This document shows, in pieces, positions 41,378 through 50,811 of a stretch of DNA of 64,000 nt. The stretch's first letter is position 1. Each line of letters starts with the position of its first letter. The translations under genes and the position numbers were made by a program. Location of the stretch: the NCBI GenBank assembly GCA_001897295.1, contig MKSN01000001.1, forward strand, positions 124,001 to 188,000, in the 5' to 3' direction. The notes beneath the pieces are model-generated. The model worked only from the letters and a program-made list of their open reading frames with translations, searched no databases and was not told the origin of the DNA. This DNA comes from Candidatus Saccharibacteria bacterium 49-20 (GTDB taxonomy: Bacteria; Patescibacteriota; Saccharimonadia; Saccharimonadales; Saccharimonadaceae).

Positions 41378-43198
41378 ATGAAAAACCCAGAACAGATTCG
41401 CAACGTTGCTATTATTGCGCACGTCGACCACGGAAAGACGACGCTTCTTGATGGCCTTTTGAAGCAAAGTAACACTTTCCGCGCCAACCAGGCCGAAATG
41501 GACCAGTCCCTCATTATGGACAGTGGCGACCAGGAACACGAGCGTGGTATTACAATTACCGCAAAGCAGACTTCTGTCTACTATGGCGACTACAAAATTA
41601 ACGTCATCGACACCCCGGGTCACGCCGACTTCTCTGGTGAAGTTGAACGTACCCTCAACATGGCTGACGGTGTGCTTCTTATTGTTGACGCTCAAGAAGG
41701 CCCAATGCCACAAACAAAGTTTGTGCTCTCCAAGGCGCTTGAACTCGGCCTTAAGCCAGTAGTGATTATTAACAAGATCGACAAGCCATCACGTCGTATC
41801 GACGAAGTACTCGATGAAGTATCTGAACTCTTCTTGGAACTTGCAATTAGCGACGACCAACTTCACTATCCTGTGTACTACGCCATTGGTCGTGAAGGTA
41901 AGGCGTGGACTGAACTTCCAGACAATCCAAGCGAACACACCGACCTCACTCCAGTGTTTGACGCCATCATTAACGACATTCCTGCGCCAACTGTTGAAAT
42001 CGACAAGCCTTTCCAGATGCTTGTGACTTCACTCGCGTATGATTCATTCCTTGGCAAGTACGCAATTGGTCGTATTAGCCGTGGTACTTTGAAGCGCGGC
42101 CAGCAAATCGTTTTGATCAAGCGTGACGGTGCTGCAGTAAACGCAAAGGTAGACAAACTTTTCGGATACCGTGGTTTGGTTCGTGAAGAAATTGAAGAAG
42201 CCGGTGCGGGCGACATTGTTGCTATCACCGGTGTTGCCGATGCACACATTGGTGAAACCCTTGCTGATAAAGACCAGCCTGAAGCGCTTCCAGTCATTGA
42301 AATTGAAGCACCAACAATTAGCATGTATCTTGGTCCTAACACCAGCCCGCTCAAGGGTAAGGAAGCGAAGTACAACACTAGTCGTCAAATTGGTGACCGT
42401 CTTAAGCAAGAACTTGAAACTAACGTATCACTTCGCGTTGCGGAAGAGGGAATTGGCTTCGTCGTATCTGGGCGTGGTGAACTGCACCTTTCAGTCCTTA
42501 TTGAAACCCTTCGTCGTGAAGACTTCGAATTTGAAGTTGGACGCCCACAAGTGGTGACAATTGAGGAAGACGGTGTCGTAAAAGAGCCAGTTGAGGAGCT
42601 TCTTATCGAAGTGTCTGCTGAATTCCTCGGTGCAGTGAGCCAAGAACTTGGTGCACGTCGTGCGACGACACTTAAGCAAGAGCAGACCAGCAGCGGCACG
42701 ACTCGTGTGACTTACATCATTCCAACTCGTGCAATGATTGGTCTTCGTAATCTTCTGCTTACCGCAACTAAGGGCACAGTAATCATGAACAGCCTTCCTC
42801 ACGGCTACCAGCCACTTGGCGCGAAGCTCCAGCAGCTCCGTAACGGTGCGCTTGTTGCCTTTGAAGCAGGCCAGACCACTGCATATGCACTCGATACTGC
42901 GGCAGCTCGTGGTGAACTCTTTGTTGGTCCTGGTACAACCGTGTACCAAGGCATGATCGTGGGTCTTTACAACCGTTCGGGTGACCTCGACATTAACGTC
43001 TGTAAGGGAAAGCAACTTACCAATATGCGCAGCTCATCAAGCGATGGAACGATTCAGTTGACTCCGTTCACTGACCTTAGCCTTGAGCAGTGTATCGACT
43101 TCATCGAAGACGACGAGCTTTTGGAAGTAACTCCACAAAGTCTCCGCCTTCGTAAGCGTTACCTTGAGCCTAACCAGCGTAAGCGCGCAAGCAAGTAG
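41378..43198 (+). CDS. typA: Ribosome-associated GTPase TypA/BipA
   Basis: A 606-aa translational GTPase related to EF-G, active in ribosome assembly and stress growth. G motifs are '[15 protein letters not shown]', 'RGITITAK', 'DTPGHADF' and 'NKIDKP'. The BipA C-terminal region '[22 protein letters not shown]' and '[10 protein letters not shown]' distinguish it from LepA. ATG at 41378 aligns with the family start; the frame is open 29 codons further upstream. Confidence 0.95.
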   Translation: MKNPEQIRNVAIIAHVDHGKTTLLDGLLKQSNTFRANQAEMDQSLIMDSGDQEHERGITITAKQTSVYYGDYKINVIDTPGHADFSGEVERTLNMADGVLLIVDAQEGPMPQTKFVLSKALELGLKPVVIINKIDKPSRRIDEVLDEVSELFLELAISDDQLHYPVYYAIGREGKAWTELPDNPSEHTDLTPVFDAIINDIPAPTVEIDKPFQMLVTSLAYDSFLGKYAIGRISRGTLKRGQQIVLIKRDGAAVNAKVDKLFGYRGLVREEIEEAGAGDIVAITGVADAHIGETLADKDQPEALPVIEIEAPTISMYLGPNTSPLKGKEAKYNTSRQIGDRLKQELETNVSLRVAEEGIGFVVSGRGELHLSVLIETLRREDFEFEVGRPQVVTIEEDGVVKEPVEELLIEVSAEFLGAVSQELGARRATTLKQEQTSSGTTRVTYIIPTRAMIGLRNLLLTATKGTVIMNSLPHGYQPLGAKLQQLRNGALVAFEAGQTTAYALDTAAARGELFVGPGTTVYQGMIVGLYNRSGDLDINVCKGKQLTNMRSSSSDGTIQLTPFTDLSLEQCIDFIEDDELLEVTPQSLRLRKRYLEPNQRKRASK

Positions 43199-43221
43199 TT
43201 TTTCACAACCTTTCGGTTCTA

Positions 43222-43255
43222 GCTATAGCCCCTTTATGGGGCTATACTTATTGGT
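43222..43255 (+). terminator. Terminator of typA overlapping the trehalase promoter
   Basis: CTATAGCCCC pairs with GGGGCTATA over a TTTAT loop (about 43223-43247). The right arm contains TATACT (43243-43248), the -10 box of the next gene, 7 nt before its ATG. Confidence 0.65.
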
Positions 43256-44857
43256 ATGGTAAGTATCCCTAAAATAAAAACCGACCAAATTACTGACCCG
43301 CTGAAGGCTGCGGTTGTGAAAACTGCCGTCATGCTTCCGAATGGTGATAAAGACGTCGACGAGTTGCTAGGGGAGCTTTTACTTGAAGTGCAAAAGGCGA
43401 ATGTCTATGGCGATGGAAAGACCTTCGTTGACCTTGTGCCGGCACGCCGCCTTAAATCTATCAAAGAAGAATACGCACTTTTAAAAAGTGACCCAGAGTT
43501 TGATTTGCGTGATTTTGTGACACGCCATTTTTATGATGCAACCGAAGGGGTGTACCAGCGCGCCTACGAAAGTAGCCCAGATCACACACCACTCGAACAT
43601 ATTGACGAGCTTTGGAAATTCCTCGAGCGCCGTAACCGCACCACGAAGGGTTCGTTATTAGCGCTGCCCTACACCTACATTGTGCCGGGCGGCCGTTTTA
43701 ACGAGCAGTTCTACTGGGATACCTACTTTATCATGCTCGGCCTCGGCGCGGCGGGAAAATGGAAGATCATCGACGGTATGATGCGAAACTACACGCACAT
43801 GATTCGTAAATATGGCTATATTCCAACAGCAAACCGCACCTACTTATTGAGCCGATCACAACCGCCATTCTTTTCACACATGGTACGCCTCCTTGCGGGC
43901 AAGCGCGGCAAAAAAGTGCTGCGTGAATACTTGCCGTATCTCACGCAAGAATATCGTTTTTGGATGAAGGGGCGTAGTAAGATTGCTGAAAGCGAACACG
44001 GCGCCTATCGACGCGTCGTCAAAATGCCAAATGACACACTGCTTAATCGCTACTACGACAACAAAACAACCCCACGCCCCGAGTCACTCCGCGAAGATAT
44101 TGAAACGGCCGAAAAGTCTGGCCGTAAAGATGCCAGCAGGCTATATCTTCACCTTCGGGCCGCGGCAGAATCGGGCTGGGACTTTAGTTCTCGTTGGTTT
44201 ATGGATCCATTGGATATTCGCACGATTCACACGGCGGATATTATTCCGGTTGATTTGAACTGCCTGTTGTATCACCTTGAAATGACTATTGCCGACAGCT
44301 ACAAGGCTTCGTTTAATTTGTTACAAGCTCGTCAATTTAGGCAAAAAGCTAAGACGCGCGCGGACGCCATTCAAGAGTACGCCTGGGATGAAAAAGAAGG
44401 CTTCTTTAGGGACTATAATTTCCACCACGGCGTGCATACTTCAGTGAAAAGCTTAGCGGGTGTATTCCCACTCTTCGTGGGCATTGCGACAAAGGAGCAG
44501 GCCGAGGCGGTGGTTGAAGTAATTCGCAAAGACTTTTTGCATCCAGGTGGAGTCGTCACGACCGCGATTGATAATGGCCAACAATGGGACGCACCAAATG
44601 GCTGGGCGCCGCTGCAATGGGTCACGATTCAAGGGCTGAAGCGCTATGGGTACGATGACCTTGCGAATGAAGTCGCCAATCGCTGGACCGATCTGAATAA
44701 GCGCGTATACGATGCAACCGGAAAATTCGTTGAAAAGTATAACGTCGAAAGCGGCGATGGACTTGGTGGTGGCGGTGAGTACGTGCTGCAAGACGGCTTT
44801 GGTTGGACAAACGGCGTCTACGAGGCGCTCAAAAAAGACTTTACGCCAGGCGCTTAA
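43256..44857 (+). CDS. treA: Alpha,alpha-trehalase, GH37
   Basis: A 533-aa glycoside hydrolase of family 37. Both trehalase signatures are present: 'PGGRFNEQFYWDTYF' (about 141-155) and 'QWDAPNGWAPLQW' (about 442-455), with the catalytic Asp in 'ESGWDFSSRW'. It splits trehalose into two glucoses. No signal peptide, so it is cytoplasmic. It ends in a 4-nt convergent overlap with the deaminase gene. Confidence 0.92.
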   Translation: MVSIPKIKTDQITDPLKAAVVKTAVMLPNGDKDVDELLGELLLEVQKANVYGDGKTFVDLVPARRLKSIKEEYALLKSDPEFDLRDFVTRHFYDATEGVYQRAYESSPDHTPLEHIDELWKFLERRNRTTKGSLLALPYTYIVPGGRFNEQFYWDTYFIMLGLGAAGKWKIIDGMMRNYTHMIRKYGYIPTANRTYLLSRSQPPFFSHMVRLLAGKRGKKVLREYLPYLTQEYRFWMKGRSKIAESEHGAYRRVVKMPNDTLLNRYYDNKTTPRPESLREDIETAEKSGRKDASRLYLHLRAAAESGWDFSSRWFMDPLDIRTIHTADIIPVDLNCLLYHLEMTIADSYKASFNLLQARQFRQKAKTRADAIQEYAWDEKEGFFRDYNFHHGVHTSVKSLAGVFPLFVGIATKEQAEAVVEVIRKDFLHPGGVVTTAIDNGQQWDAPNGWAPLQWVTIQGLKRYGYDDLANEVANRWTDLNKRVYDATGKFVEKYNVESGDGLGGGGEYVLQDGFGWTNGVYEALKKDFTPGA

Positions 44858-45606
44858 GCGGCGCGCTTGCGCCTAAATACTTCGAGGTGAGGCTCCATAG
44901 CTGCATCCCAGGCGTGTTCTTCGTCGCGAATTGCTTGATCGTCGGTGGGGTGAACCACGCCACCCATCATCAGTGGTTCGAGGATTGAGAGCTTTGGAAT
45001 TTCAAGACGCGTTACGGTGTCGAAAGCAGCTTCGTCGTGGTACTGAGTCAGGCGTGAAATAGTCGAAAGCTCAATGGTGCGAAAGTCGGGGAGCGCACTT
45101 GCGATAAGGGTGTGCTCAGGGTGCACGAGTGGCGAGCTGCCGAGCGCGTGACGGCACTTGCCACATGGGTGAAGGGTATGCGTGGCATGGCCGCTTTGCT
45201 GATCGAGCTGGGTTTCGCCTACGACGCCAATAATTGAAATGATGTTGTGGCCGAACTCGCGTGCACGCTGCGTGGCGAGTTGCTCGGCGTGCACGTTAAC
45301 GTCAGATTCCTCCGATGGCTTATAGTTTGCGCCCGTAACGATTTGGTAGCCCGAAGGGGACTGAGTCATCGCAAACACAGCAGCGCCCACTTTAAAGCCA
45401 CGCCATGAATAGCCGTGGTCACGAGCTTCGCGTGCCTTATGGAGCACTGAAAGGAGATTGCCCGGGGTAATTGAAAGTTGAATGTCTTGGGCGGTGTATT
45501 CGGGATTTAGGTACGAATAGCCGGCACCACTATCAACCCGAGCGAGGCCGGAGAGCATTTCATCATACGTCTTCTCGGGGTTGGTCATTTCGACAAGTTT
45601 ACCCAT
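44854..45606 (-). CDS. Cytidine deaminase-like protein with long C-terminal extension
   Basis: 250 aa with the zinc site of cytidine/deoxycytidylate deaminases: 'VHAEQLATQRA' (HAE) and 'HPCGKCRHALG' (PCxxC). The C-terminal ~100 residues are an extension without a recognised domain. Salvage of cytidine to uridine fits a reduced genome, but substrate is not settled. ATG at 45588 (MTNPEKT) is an alternative start. Confidence 0.75.
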   Translation of the reverse strand: MGKLVEMTNPEKTYDEMLSGLARVDSGAGYSYLNPEYTAQDIQLSITPGNLLSVLHKAREARDHGYSWRGFKVGAAVFAMTQSPSGYQIVTGANYKPSEESDVNVHAEQLATQRAREFGHNIISIIGVVGETQLDQQSGHATHTLHPCGKCRHALGSSPLVHPEHTLIASALPDFRTIELSTISRLTQYHDEAAFDTVTRLEIPKLSILEPLMMGGVVHPTDDQAIRDEEHAWDAAMEPHLEVFRRKRAA

Positions 45607-45637
45607 TTATAGGGGTAACATGCAAGGATAAGCGGAA

Positions 45638-46822
45638 CTAGAAGATCTTTTCGTTTTTCAAATCGTCGGGTAAAAAGCCTTTACCGTGCTTAAAATCGGC
45701 TTCCCATTTGTAATCTTTTGCGTAGCCTAGGTCTTTCATGAGCTTAGTGGGCGCATTGCGTAGGTGGAGTGGGACGGGTGCATCGGGATAGTGCTTGGCA
45801 AGTTGCTGGGCCCGGTGCATGGCGTCAGTTGTTTGGCGTGATTTTTCAGATTTGGCGAGTGCGGTTGCGACGTGGAAAAGAATATAGCTTGATTCGGGCA
45901 TGCCGACGCGCTCAACTGCTTGAAAGGCGTTGAGCGCCAGACCAAGCGCGCCATTTCCTGCAAGGCCAATATCTTCAGAGGCAAAAATCACCATGCGTCG
46001 AGCAATAAACTTAGGGTCTTCGCCCGCATCAATCATGCGTGCTAAATAATACAGTGTCGCATCGACATTACTGCCGCGCATACTTTTAATAAACGCGCTA
46101 ATAACGTTGTAGTGCATTTCGCCTTTCTTGTCGTAGCCAGGCACACGCTTCTGGGCGGCGGTTTTCACGGTTTCGATTGAGACTTTCTTGCTTAGATTTA
46201 GGGCGAGCTCAAGGTTGCCGAGCGCCACACGGGCGTCTCCACCCGCAAGCTCCGCGATGTAGTCGAGTGCTTCGGGGGCCACGCGTTTAGTGGCTTTTTC
46301 GGCTGCAACCGCGCGAGTAAGTATGTGAATAATTGCATCCTTTGTAAGTGGCTCAAGTACTAAAACTCGTGTCCGGCTAAGGAGTGGCGTAATCACCTCA
46401 AAGCTTGGGTTTTCGGTCGTTGCGCCAATTAGGGTGATAAGGCCAGATTCAACGTGGGGGAGAAAGGCATCTTGCTGGGCTTTATTGAAACGGTGGATTT
46501 CATCAACAAACAAAATAGTACGAAGTCGTAAGTTCCAGTTTTGTCGAGCATGTTCAACGACTTTTTCGACATCTTTCTTGCCGCTTGTGACTGCCGATAA
46601 TTCAATGAACTCGGCGTCGACTTCTTTTGCGATGACGCGCGCTAAGGTTGTTTTACCGCTTCCCGGTGGGCCCCATAAGATAAGGCTTACTGGTTCGCGA
46701 TTTTTTACGATTTGTTGAAGAATCTCGTTATTTCCGAGCAAGTGTGTTTGACCAATCACTTCATCAAGCGTCTGTGGTCGCATGCGTTCTGCGAGCGGAA
46801 TTCGAGCTGTTGCGCCATCCAT
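45638..46822 (-). CDS. rarA: Replication-associated recombination protein A
   Basis: A 394-aa AAA+ clamp-loader-like ATPase of the RarA/MgsA/WRNIP1 family acting at stalled forks. Walker A 'GPPGSGKTTLARVI', Walker B 'FVDEIHRFNKAQQDAFLP', sensor 'GATTENPSFEV', and the C-terminal MgsA domain ending 'HGKGFLPDDL'. TATAAT (46831-46836, minus) stands 8 nt before the ATG: leaderless pattern. Confidence 0.93.
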   Translation of the reverse strand: MDGATARIPLAERMRPQTLDEVIGQTHLLGNNEILQQIVKNREPVSLILWGPPGSGKTTLARVIAKEVDAEFIELSAVTSGKKDVEKVVEHARQNWNLRLRTILFVDEIHRFNKAQQDAFLPHVESGLITLIGATTENPSFEVITPLLSRTRVLVLEPLTKDAIIHILTRAVAAEKATKRVAPEALDYIAELAGGDARVALGNLELALNLSKKVSIETVKTAAQKRVPGYDKKGEMHYNVISAFIKSMRGSNVDATLYYLARMIDAGEDPKFIARRMVIFASEDIGLAGNGALGLALNAFQAVERVGMPESSYILFHVATALAKSEKSRQTTDAMHRAQQLAKHYPDAPVPLHLRNAPTKLMKDLGYAKDYKWEADFKHGKGFLPDDLKNEKIF

Positions 46823-46888
46823 ACAGACTTATTATAGACTGAGTTGCGGGTTGGGAAAAATGCTTACGCTCGTGCTATAGTTGATGTA

Positions 46889-47425
46889 ATGCAGTGGGCA
46901 AAACAAAAAGGCTTTACGATTGTCGAACTTCTTATTGTGGTGGTCGTCATCGCGATTCTCGCGGCTATTACAATTGTTGCATATACGGGTATACAAAATC
47001 GAACACATGACTCGGCAGTGCAGAATGACCTCTCAACACTTTTTAAGAAACTTGAGGCGTGGAAAATTGATAATACACAGGGGCGCTATCCAACACCCGC
47101 AAGTACGGCGGATTTTGCGGCGATTGTTGCTGATTCAAAAATAGCCTTTAAGTTTTCGACCAATTCTTACTCTACGACTGTCGCGAATAATATAGCGTAC
47201 TGTTTTGCATCCGATGGTAGTGAGGTCGGTATCGTCGCGATGGCAAAAAGCGGGAATGCCTTTTACATTAGTACTACGACGAGCGGTGTAAAAGAATATA
47301 CCCCGGTCTGGACGAGCACTGCCGCTTCAACATGTAGAAATGCTGATGCAGCTTTAAGCGTTCTTAAGACTAGCGGGTATGGTAATATTTGGGCTCGAAC
47401 ATCTCAGTGGAACTACGGCGTATAG
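46889..47425 (+). CDS. Type IV pilin-like protein
   Basis: 178 aa with leader MQWAKQKG and mature start FTIVELLIVVVVIAILAA, followed by a globular domain with two Cys that may form a D-region disulfide ('YCFASDGS' and 'STCRNA'). Likely a structural or minor pilin of the type IV pilus used by Saccharibacteria for twitching and host contact. The N-terminal 28 residues are almost identical to those of the DGR target. TATAGT (46876-46881) is 7 nt before the ATG. Confidence 0.82.
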   Translation: MQWAKQKGFTIVELLIVVVVIAILAAITIVAYTGIQNRTHDSAVQNDLSTLFKKLEAWKIDNTQGRYPTPASTADFAAIVADSKIAFKFSTNSYSTTVANNIAYCFASDGSEVGIVAMAKSGNAFYISTTTSGVKEYTPVWTSTAASTCRNADAALSVLKTSGYGNIWARTSQWNYGV

Positions 47426-47476
47426 CCAGCACCTTCGACTCCTGATACAATAAAGGGAAATTAAGGAGGAGTATAC

Positions 47477-48238
47477 ATGGATTTCTGGACATGGACGATT
47501 GTCATTGTTGTCGGCCTATTCATTCTGAGCGGGCTTAAAGTTATTAACCAATACCAACGAGGTGTCGTACTGACGCTCGGTAAGTTTACTGGCATTCGTC
47601 AACCTGGCCTTCGCATCGTGATTCCAATCTTCCAAAAGATGATCCGTGTGGACGTGCGTTCAACGCCTATCGATGTGCCAAAGCAAGAAGTGATTACTCG
47701 CGATAACGTGACAGCCGGTGTCGACGCGGTTGTGTATTTCCGCGTGCTCGACCCAGCAAAGGCAGTGCTCGAAACGACTAACTACGTCTACGCAACTAGC
47801 CAGTTTGCACAAGCTGCACTCCGTGATATTACTGGTAACTTCGAGCTCGACGAACTGCTTTCAAAGCGTGAAGAAGCCGCGCAAAAGATTAAGGAAATCG
47901 TTGACGCACAAACCTCACAATGGGGAATTGACGTTGAAAACGTAAAGATCCAAAACATTGAGCTTCCATCTGACATGAAGCGTGCAATGGCCAAGCAAGC
48001 CGAAGCCGAGCGAGAACGTCGCAGTAACATTATTAATGCTGAAGGTGAAAAGGCTGCGGCTCAGACACTTTCTGAAGCTGCGCGCATTATTGCAAGCACA
48101 CCTGGTGCATTGAACCTTCGTACCCTCAACACTATTGAGCGTATTAGCACCGAGCCAAGCCAAAAGACCACACTTCTGTTCCCAATCGAACTTATCGATG
48201 CAGTGCAGAAGATTGGCGACGGCCTTAACAAGCGCTAA
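47477..48238 (+). CDS. SPFH/band-7 (stomatin-like, slipin) protein
   Basis: 253 aa: one N-terminal membrane segment (about 3-20), then the SPFH domain ('QYQRGVVLTLGKFTGIRQPGLRI', 'VDVRSTPIDVPKQEVITRDNV') and a coiled-coil stretch ('AEAERERRSNIINAEGEKAAA'). Stomatin-like proteins assemble in membrane microdomains and stabilise membrane proteases. AAGGAGGAG precedes the ATG. Confidence 0.88.
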   Translation: MDFWTWTIVIVVGLFILSGLKVINQYQRGVVLTLGKFTGIRQPGLRIVIPIFQKMIRVDVRSTPIDVPKQEVITRDNVTAGVDAVVYFRVLDPAKAVLETTNYVYATSQFAQAALRDITGNFELDELLSKREEAAQKIKEIVDAQTSQWGIDVENVKIQNIELPSDMKRAMAKQAEAERERRSNIINAEGEKAAAQTLSEAARIIASTPGALNLRTLNTIERISTEPSQKTTLLFPIELIDAVQKIGDGLNKR

Positions 48239-48263
48239 CAATTTTTCACTAGGGGTAGGGGGC

Positions 48264-48292
48264 TTGAAATATAGCCCCACCTCTAGTAAAAT
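48264..48292 (+). promoter_or_regulatory. Promoter of tRNA-Phe
   Basis: TTGAAA (48264-48269), 17-bp spacer, TAAAAT (48287-48292). Confidence 0.65.
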
Positions 48293-48312
48293 AGTTTAAG
48301 TTCAACCGAGAC

Positions 48313-48388
48313 GGCTCTTTAGCTCAGTTGGTAGAGCAGCGGCCTGAAGAGCCGCGTGTCCCCAGTTCGAGTCTGGGAGGAGCCACCA
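48313..48388 (+). tRNA. tRNA-Phe(GAA)
   Basis: Complete cloverleaf, acceptor GGCTCTT/GGAGCC with encoded CCA; anticodon loop CTGAAGA reads GAA. Confidence 0.95.
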
Positions 48389-48391
48389 AAG

Positions 48392-48424
48392 AAAATACCC
48401 CACGCGATGGGGTATTTTCTTTTA
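48392..48424 (+). terminator. Terminator after tRNA-Phe
   Basis: AAAATACCCC (48392-48401) and GGGGTATTTT (48409-48418), followed by CTTTTAT. Also positioned to end the minus-strand gene at 48436. Confidence 0.8.
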
Positions 48425-48435
48425 TGTGATAGGTA

Positions 48436-48771
48436 TTAACACATTGAAAGCGTATTGTTGCTTCCGCTATACACGAAGGTATTGTAGACACCTTTTGGTA
48501 ATTCAACGCGGAAAATACCCGTACCGCTATTAACGCGATACGTTGATCCCGCACCTACTTGGTGATACGCACCGGTACCGGGCGCGGAGTTATAGTAGTT
48601 ATACCCAAAAGTTCGAGTACCACCACAGTTATTGTAGACATTAAAGCCTCCTGCTGCTGCTGCGGATGCGCTGCCACCCGTTCCCATAAAGGCCAAACCA
48701 GTAGCTGCGAACGAAAATGCTGCGGTTAAAGTTGTAATTCGTTTCGTAAAGGTGCGTTTCTGTTGCTTCAT
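48436..48771 (-). CDS. Small secreted Gly/Ser/Tyr/Asn-rich protein
   Basis: A 111-aa protein with a Sec signal peptide (about 1-37, cleavage near SASA-AAAG) and a mature part of about 74 residues. That part is rich in Gly, Tyr, Asn and Ser with two Cys ('NVYNNCGG' and the C-terminal 'LSMC') that could form one disulfide. It lacks an anchor, so it should be released. GAGGAG precedes the ATG. A peptide toxin, adhesin or bacteriocin-like factor is possible; no family recognised. Confidence 0.65.
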   Translation of the reverse strand: MKQQKRTFTKRITTLTAAFSFAATGLAFMGTGGSASAAAAGGFNVYNNCGGTRTFGYNYYNSAPGTGAYHQVGAGSTYRVNSGTGIFRVELPKGVYNTFVYSGSNNTLSMC

Positions 48772-48854
48772 AGCGCAATCTCCTCTCGTTAACTCTTTAC
48801 ATCCTTAGTATCCGCTGATTCGCTGAGCATAGCCTGAAACCCACCATTTACCCC

Positions 48855-48883
48855 TTGAAAAAAATCTCCTTAACCCCTATACT
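48855..48883 (+). promoter_or_regulatory. Promoter of tRNA-Gly
   Basis: TTGAAA (48855-48860), 17-bp spacer, TATACT (48878-48883). Confidence 0.7.
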
Positions 48884-48894
48884 CATATGAGCAC

Positions 48895-48970
48895 GCGGGT
48901 GTAGCTCAGCTGTTAGAGCGCTTCCTTGCCAAGGAAGAGGTCCAGGGTTAGAGTCCCTGTACCCGCACCA
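48895..48970 (+). tRNA. tRNA-Gly(GCC)
   Basis: Complete cloverleaf, acceptor GCGGGTG/TACCCGC with encoded CCA; anticodon loop TTGCCAA reads GCC. The T-loop is GTTAGAGTC, a departure from the usual TTCGAAT-type loop (A in place of C at position 56). Confidence 0.9.
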
Positions 48971-48971
48971 A

Positions 48972-49007
48972 TATAAAATACCCAACCTCGAGTTGGGTTT
49001 TTATATT
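48972..49007 (+). terminator. Terminator after tRNA-Gly
   Basis: CCCAAC (48981-48986) and GTTGGG (48992-48997) form the core, extended by A/T pairs, with TTTTT following. Confidence 0.7.
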
Positions 49008-49019
49008 GGTAAGAGTTTT

Positions 49020-49110
49020 GCTGTAGCGCTGGACCTCTTCAAGAGAAAAATAGTCCAGGCAGCCCAACGCGCTAACAGCGCGCTGGGGTTAGAGTCCCTG
49101 TACCCGCACT
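49020..49110 (+). repeat. Rearranged tRNA-Gly remnant with duplicated 3' end
   Basis: GGGTTAGAGTCCCTGTACCC plus GCAC (49086-49109) repeats the T-arm and acceptor end of tRNA-Gly. Just before it, pieces of the same tRNA occur in inverted order (GCTGGACCTCTT, GCTAACAGC). No complete tRNA can fold. The duplicated 3' end separates the chromosome from the defence islet and looks like a worn attachment site. Confidence 0.65.
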
Positions 49111-49221
49111 TGGTGATTTTCGCGGATAATTGACGCGTTTGGCGGATGCAAGTAGGGACGGACGGATTAACTAGACTTTAGATTATAATAAGTAAATCGT
49201 AAATAACCACATGGAGGAGCT

Positions 49222-50811
49222 ATGGGTGCTTGGATTAACAGGATTGTCTTACATAACTATAGAAAATTTTCTGACTATGAAGTGGATTTCAACCAAGAGA
49301 AGAACATCATAGTTGGCGATAATGAGGCAGGAAAAAGTTCAATTATATCGGCAATTGACTTTGTAGTATCCGGTAACGATGCGAAGGTTAAGGCTGTTGG
49401 CATAGATAACATCTTTAATTATCAGTCCACTAGGACATTTTTAGATTTACCAAAGATAGATCGCAAGCTCGCGAATCTACCGATAGTAACGGTGGACCTA
49501 TATCTCAGTAATGTAACTGATGCTCCAAATATTGTCGATCTAATGGGTAAGTTTCGTGAAGGCATGAAGCCAGCTTACGGCTTGCGAATGATTATTACTC
49601 CAAATACCGAGCTTGCTAGTGAACTTAAGGAATATCTTGAGAATGTTGATGAGGTATTTCCTTTTGATTTTTATAAGGTTGAATTCCAGACATTTGGAAA
49701 CGTCCACTATTCTGGTTATAGAAAGTTTTTACGGCATCTTGTTATTGATAATTCCTCAGACAGATTTGATGTAACGACGGCCGGTTTTGTAAAAGATGCC
49801 TACCAACTGCATGTATCTGACATCAAAGACAGGGCAAAGCTAGAGAGTAGTTATCGAACACACAAAAATACCTACGAAGGTGCATCTTTGAAAGGCGTAA
49901 ACGACTTGCTCGAGGCTGCAGAAGGCTACCGCTTCGGAATAAGGTCAGGTATCAGATCAAATCTAGAAACGGACCTTACTATTTACAGGGATAAGATATC
50001 TATTGATAGCCTTGGGCTTGGCGAAAGATTTTTTATAAAAACAAAGTTCTCCCTAAATAACAAAAAGACGAAGTATGATCCAGACGTGGTCCTCATAGAA
50101 GAGCCAGAAAACCATCTGAGCCACAATATGATGCACAAGCTCATTGACTTAATTAAGTCGTCAAAAGAGGCTCAGATTTTTATCTCTACACATAGCAATA
50201 TGATTAGTTCAAGATTAGATCTAAGAAACTGTATCTTTATTCGCAAGGATGCTAATAAGCCTATTTCTTTAAAGGACTTAGATGAGGGTACTGCCAAATT
50301 CTTCGAAAAAGCTCCAACCGTGAGTATTTTAGACTTCGTTCTCTCTGATAAGGTTATTTTGGTTGAGGGTGCGGCGGAATATATCTTGCTCAGAAAATTA
50401 TACTTCCAGAAAGACATGAAGTACCCAGAGGATGAAGGTGTGTACGTGGCCTCAATAGGAGGATTGAGTTTTAAGCGTTATATGGAGATCGCAAAGTTAC
50501 TAGATATAAAAACTGCCGTGATACGCGATAATGATGGCGATCCTCAAAAAAACTGTATAGATAATTACAGCAAGCATGCATCGGCGAATATTAAGGTGTT
50601 CTTCGACAACGATGCAAAGAATTATACTTTTGAGAAATGCATCTATGACTTAAATGAGGTTTTATGCGACAAGACTTTTGCATCTAAAAAAGACAAGCAG
50701 GCATACATGTTGTCATCTAAGGCAGAGGCGGCATATAAGCTATCGGAGCTGCAGGATGAAATTGTAATACCAGAATACATTAACGAGGCGTTTGCGTGGG
50801 TAAAAAGTTAA
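49222..50811 (+). CDS. Gabija-like OLD-family ATPase-nuclease (GajA-like)
   Basis: A 529-aa protein with an SMC-like ABC ATPase head ('LHNYRKFSDYEVDF', Walker A 'GDNEAGKSSII', 'LIEEPENHLSHNM', 'FISTHSNM'). A C-terminal Toprim domain follows ('DKVILVEGAAEYILL' with the Glu, 'AVIRDNDGDP' with the acidic pair). OLD-family proteins with an adjacent UvrD-like helicase form the Gabija phage-defence system, where GajA nicks DNA when nucleotides are depleted. It overlaps the helicase gene by 16 nt. AT-richer than flanking genes. GGAGG lies 8 nt before the ATG. Confidence 0.78.
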   Translation: MGAWINRIVLHNYRKFSDYEVDFNQEKNIIVGDNEAGKSSIISAIDFVVSGNDAKVKAVGIDNIFNYQSTRTFLDLPKIDRKLANLPIVTVDLYLSNVTDAPNIVDLMGKFREGMKPAYGLRMIITPNTELASELKEYLENVDEVFPFDFYKVEFQTFGNVHYSGYRKFLRHLVIDNSSDRFDVTTAGFVKDAYQLHVSDIKDRAKLESSYRTHKNTYEGASLKGVNDLLEAAEGYRFGIRSGIRSNLETDLTIYRDKISIDSLGLGERFFIKTKFSLNNKKTKYDPDVVLIEEPENHLSHNMMHKLIDLIKSSKEAQIFISTHSNMISSRLDLRNCIFIRKDANKPISLKDLDEGTAKFFEKAPTVSILDFVLSDKVILVEGAAEYILLRKLYFQKDMKYPEDEGVYVASIGGLSFKRYMEIAKLLDIKTAVIRDNDGDPQKNCIDNYSKHASANIKVFFDNDAKNYTFEKCIYDLNEVLCDKTFASKKDKQAYMLSSKAEAAYKLSELQDEIVIPEYINEAFAWVKS

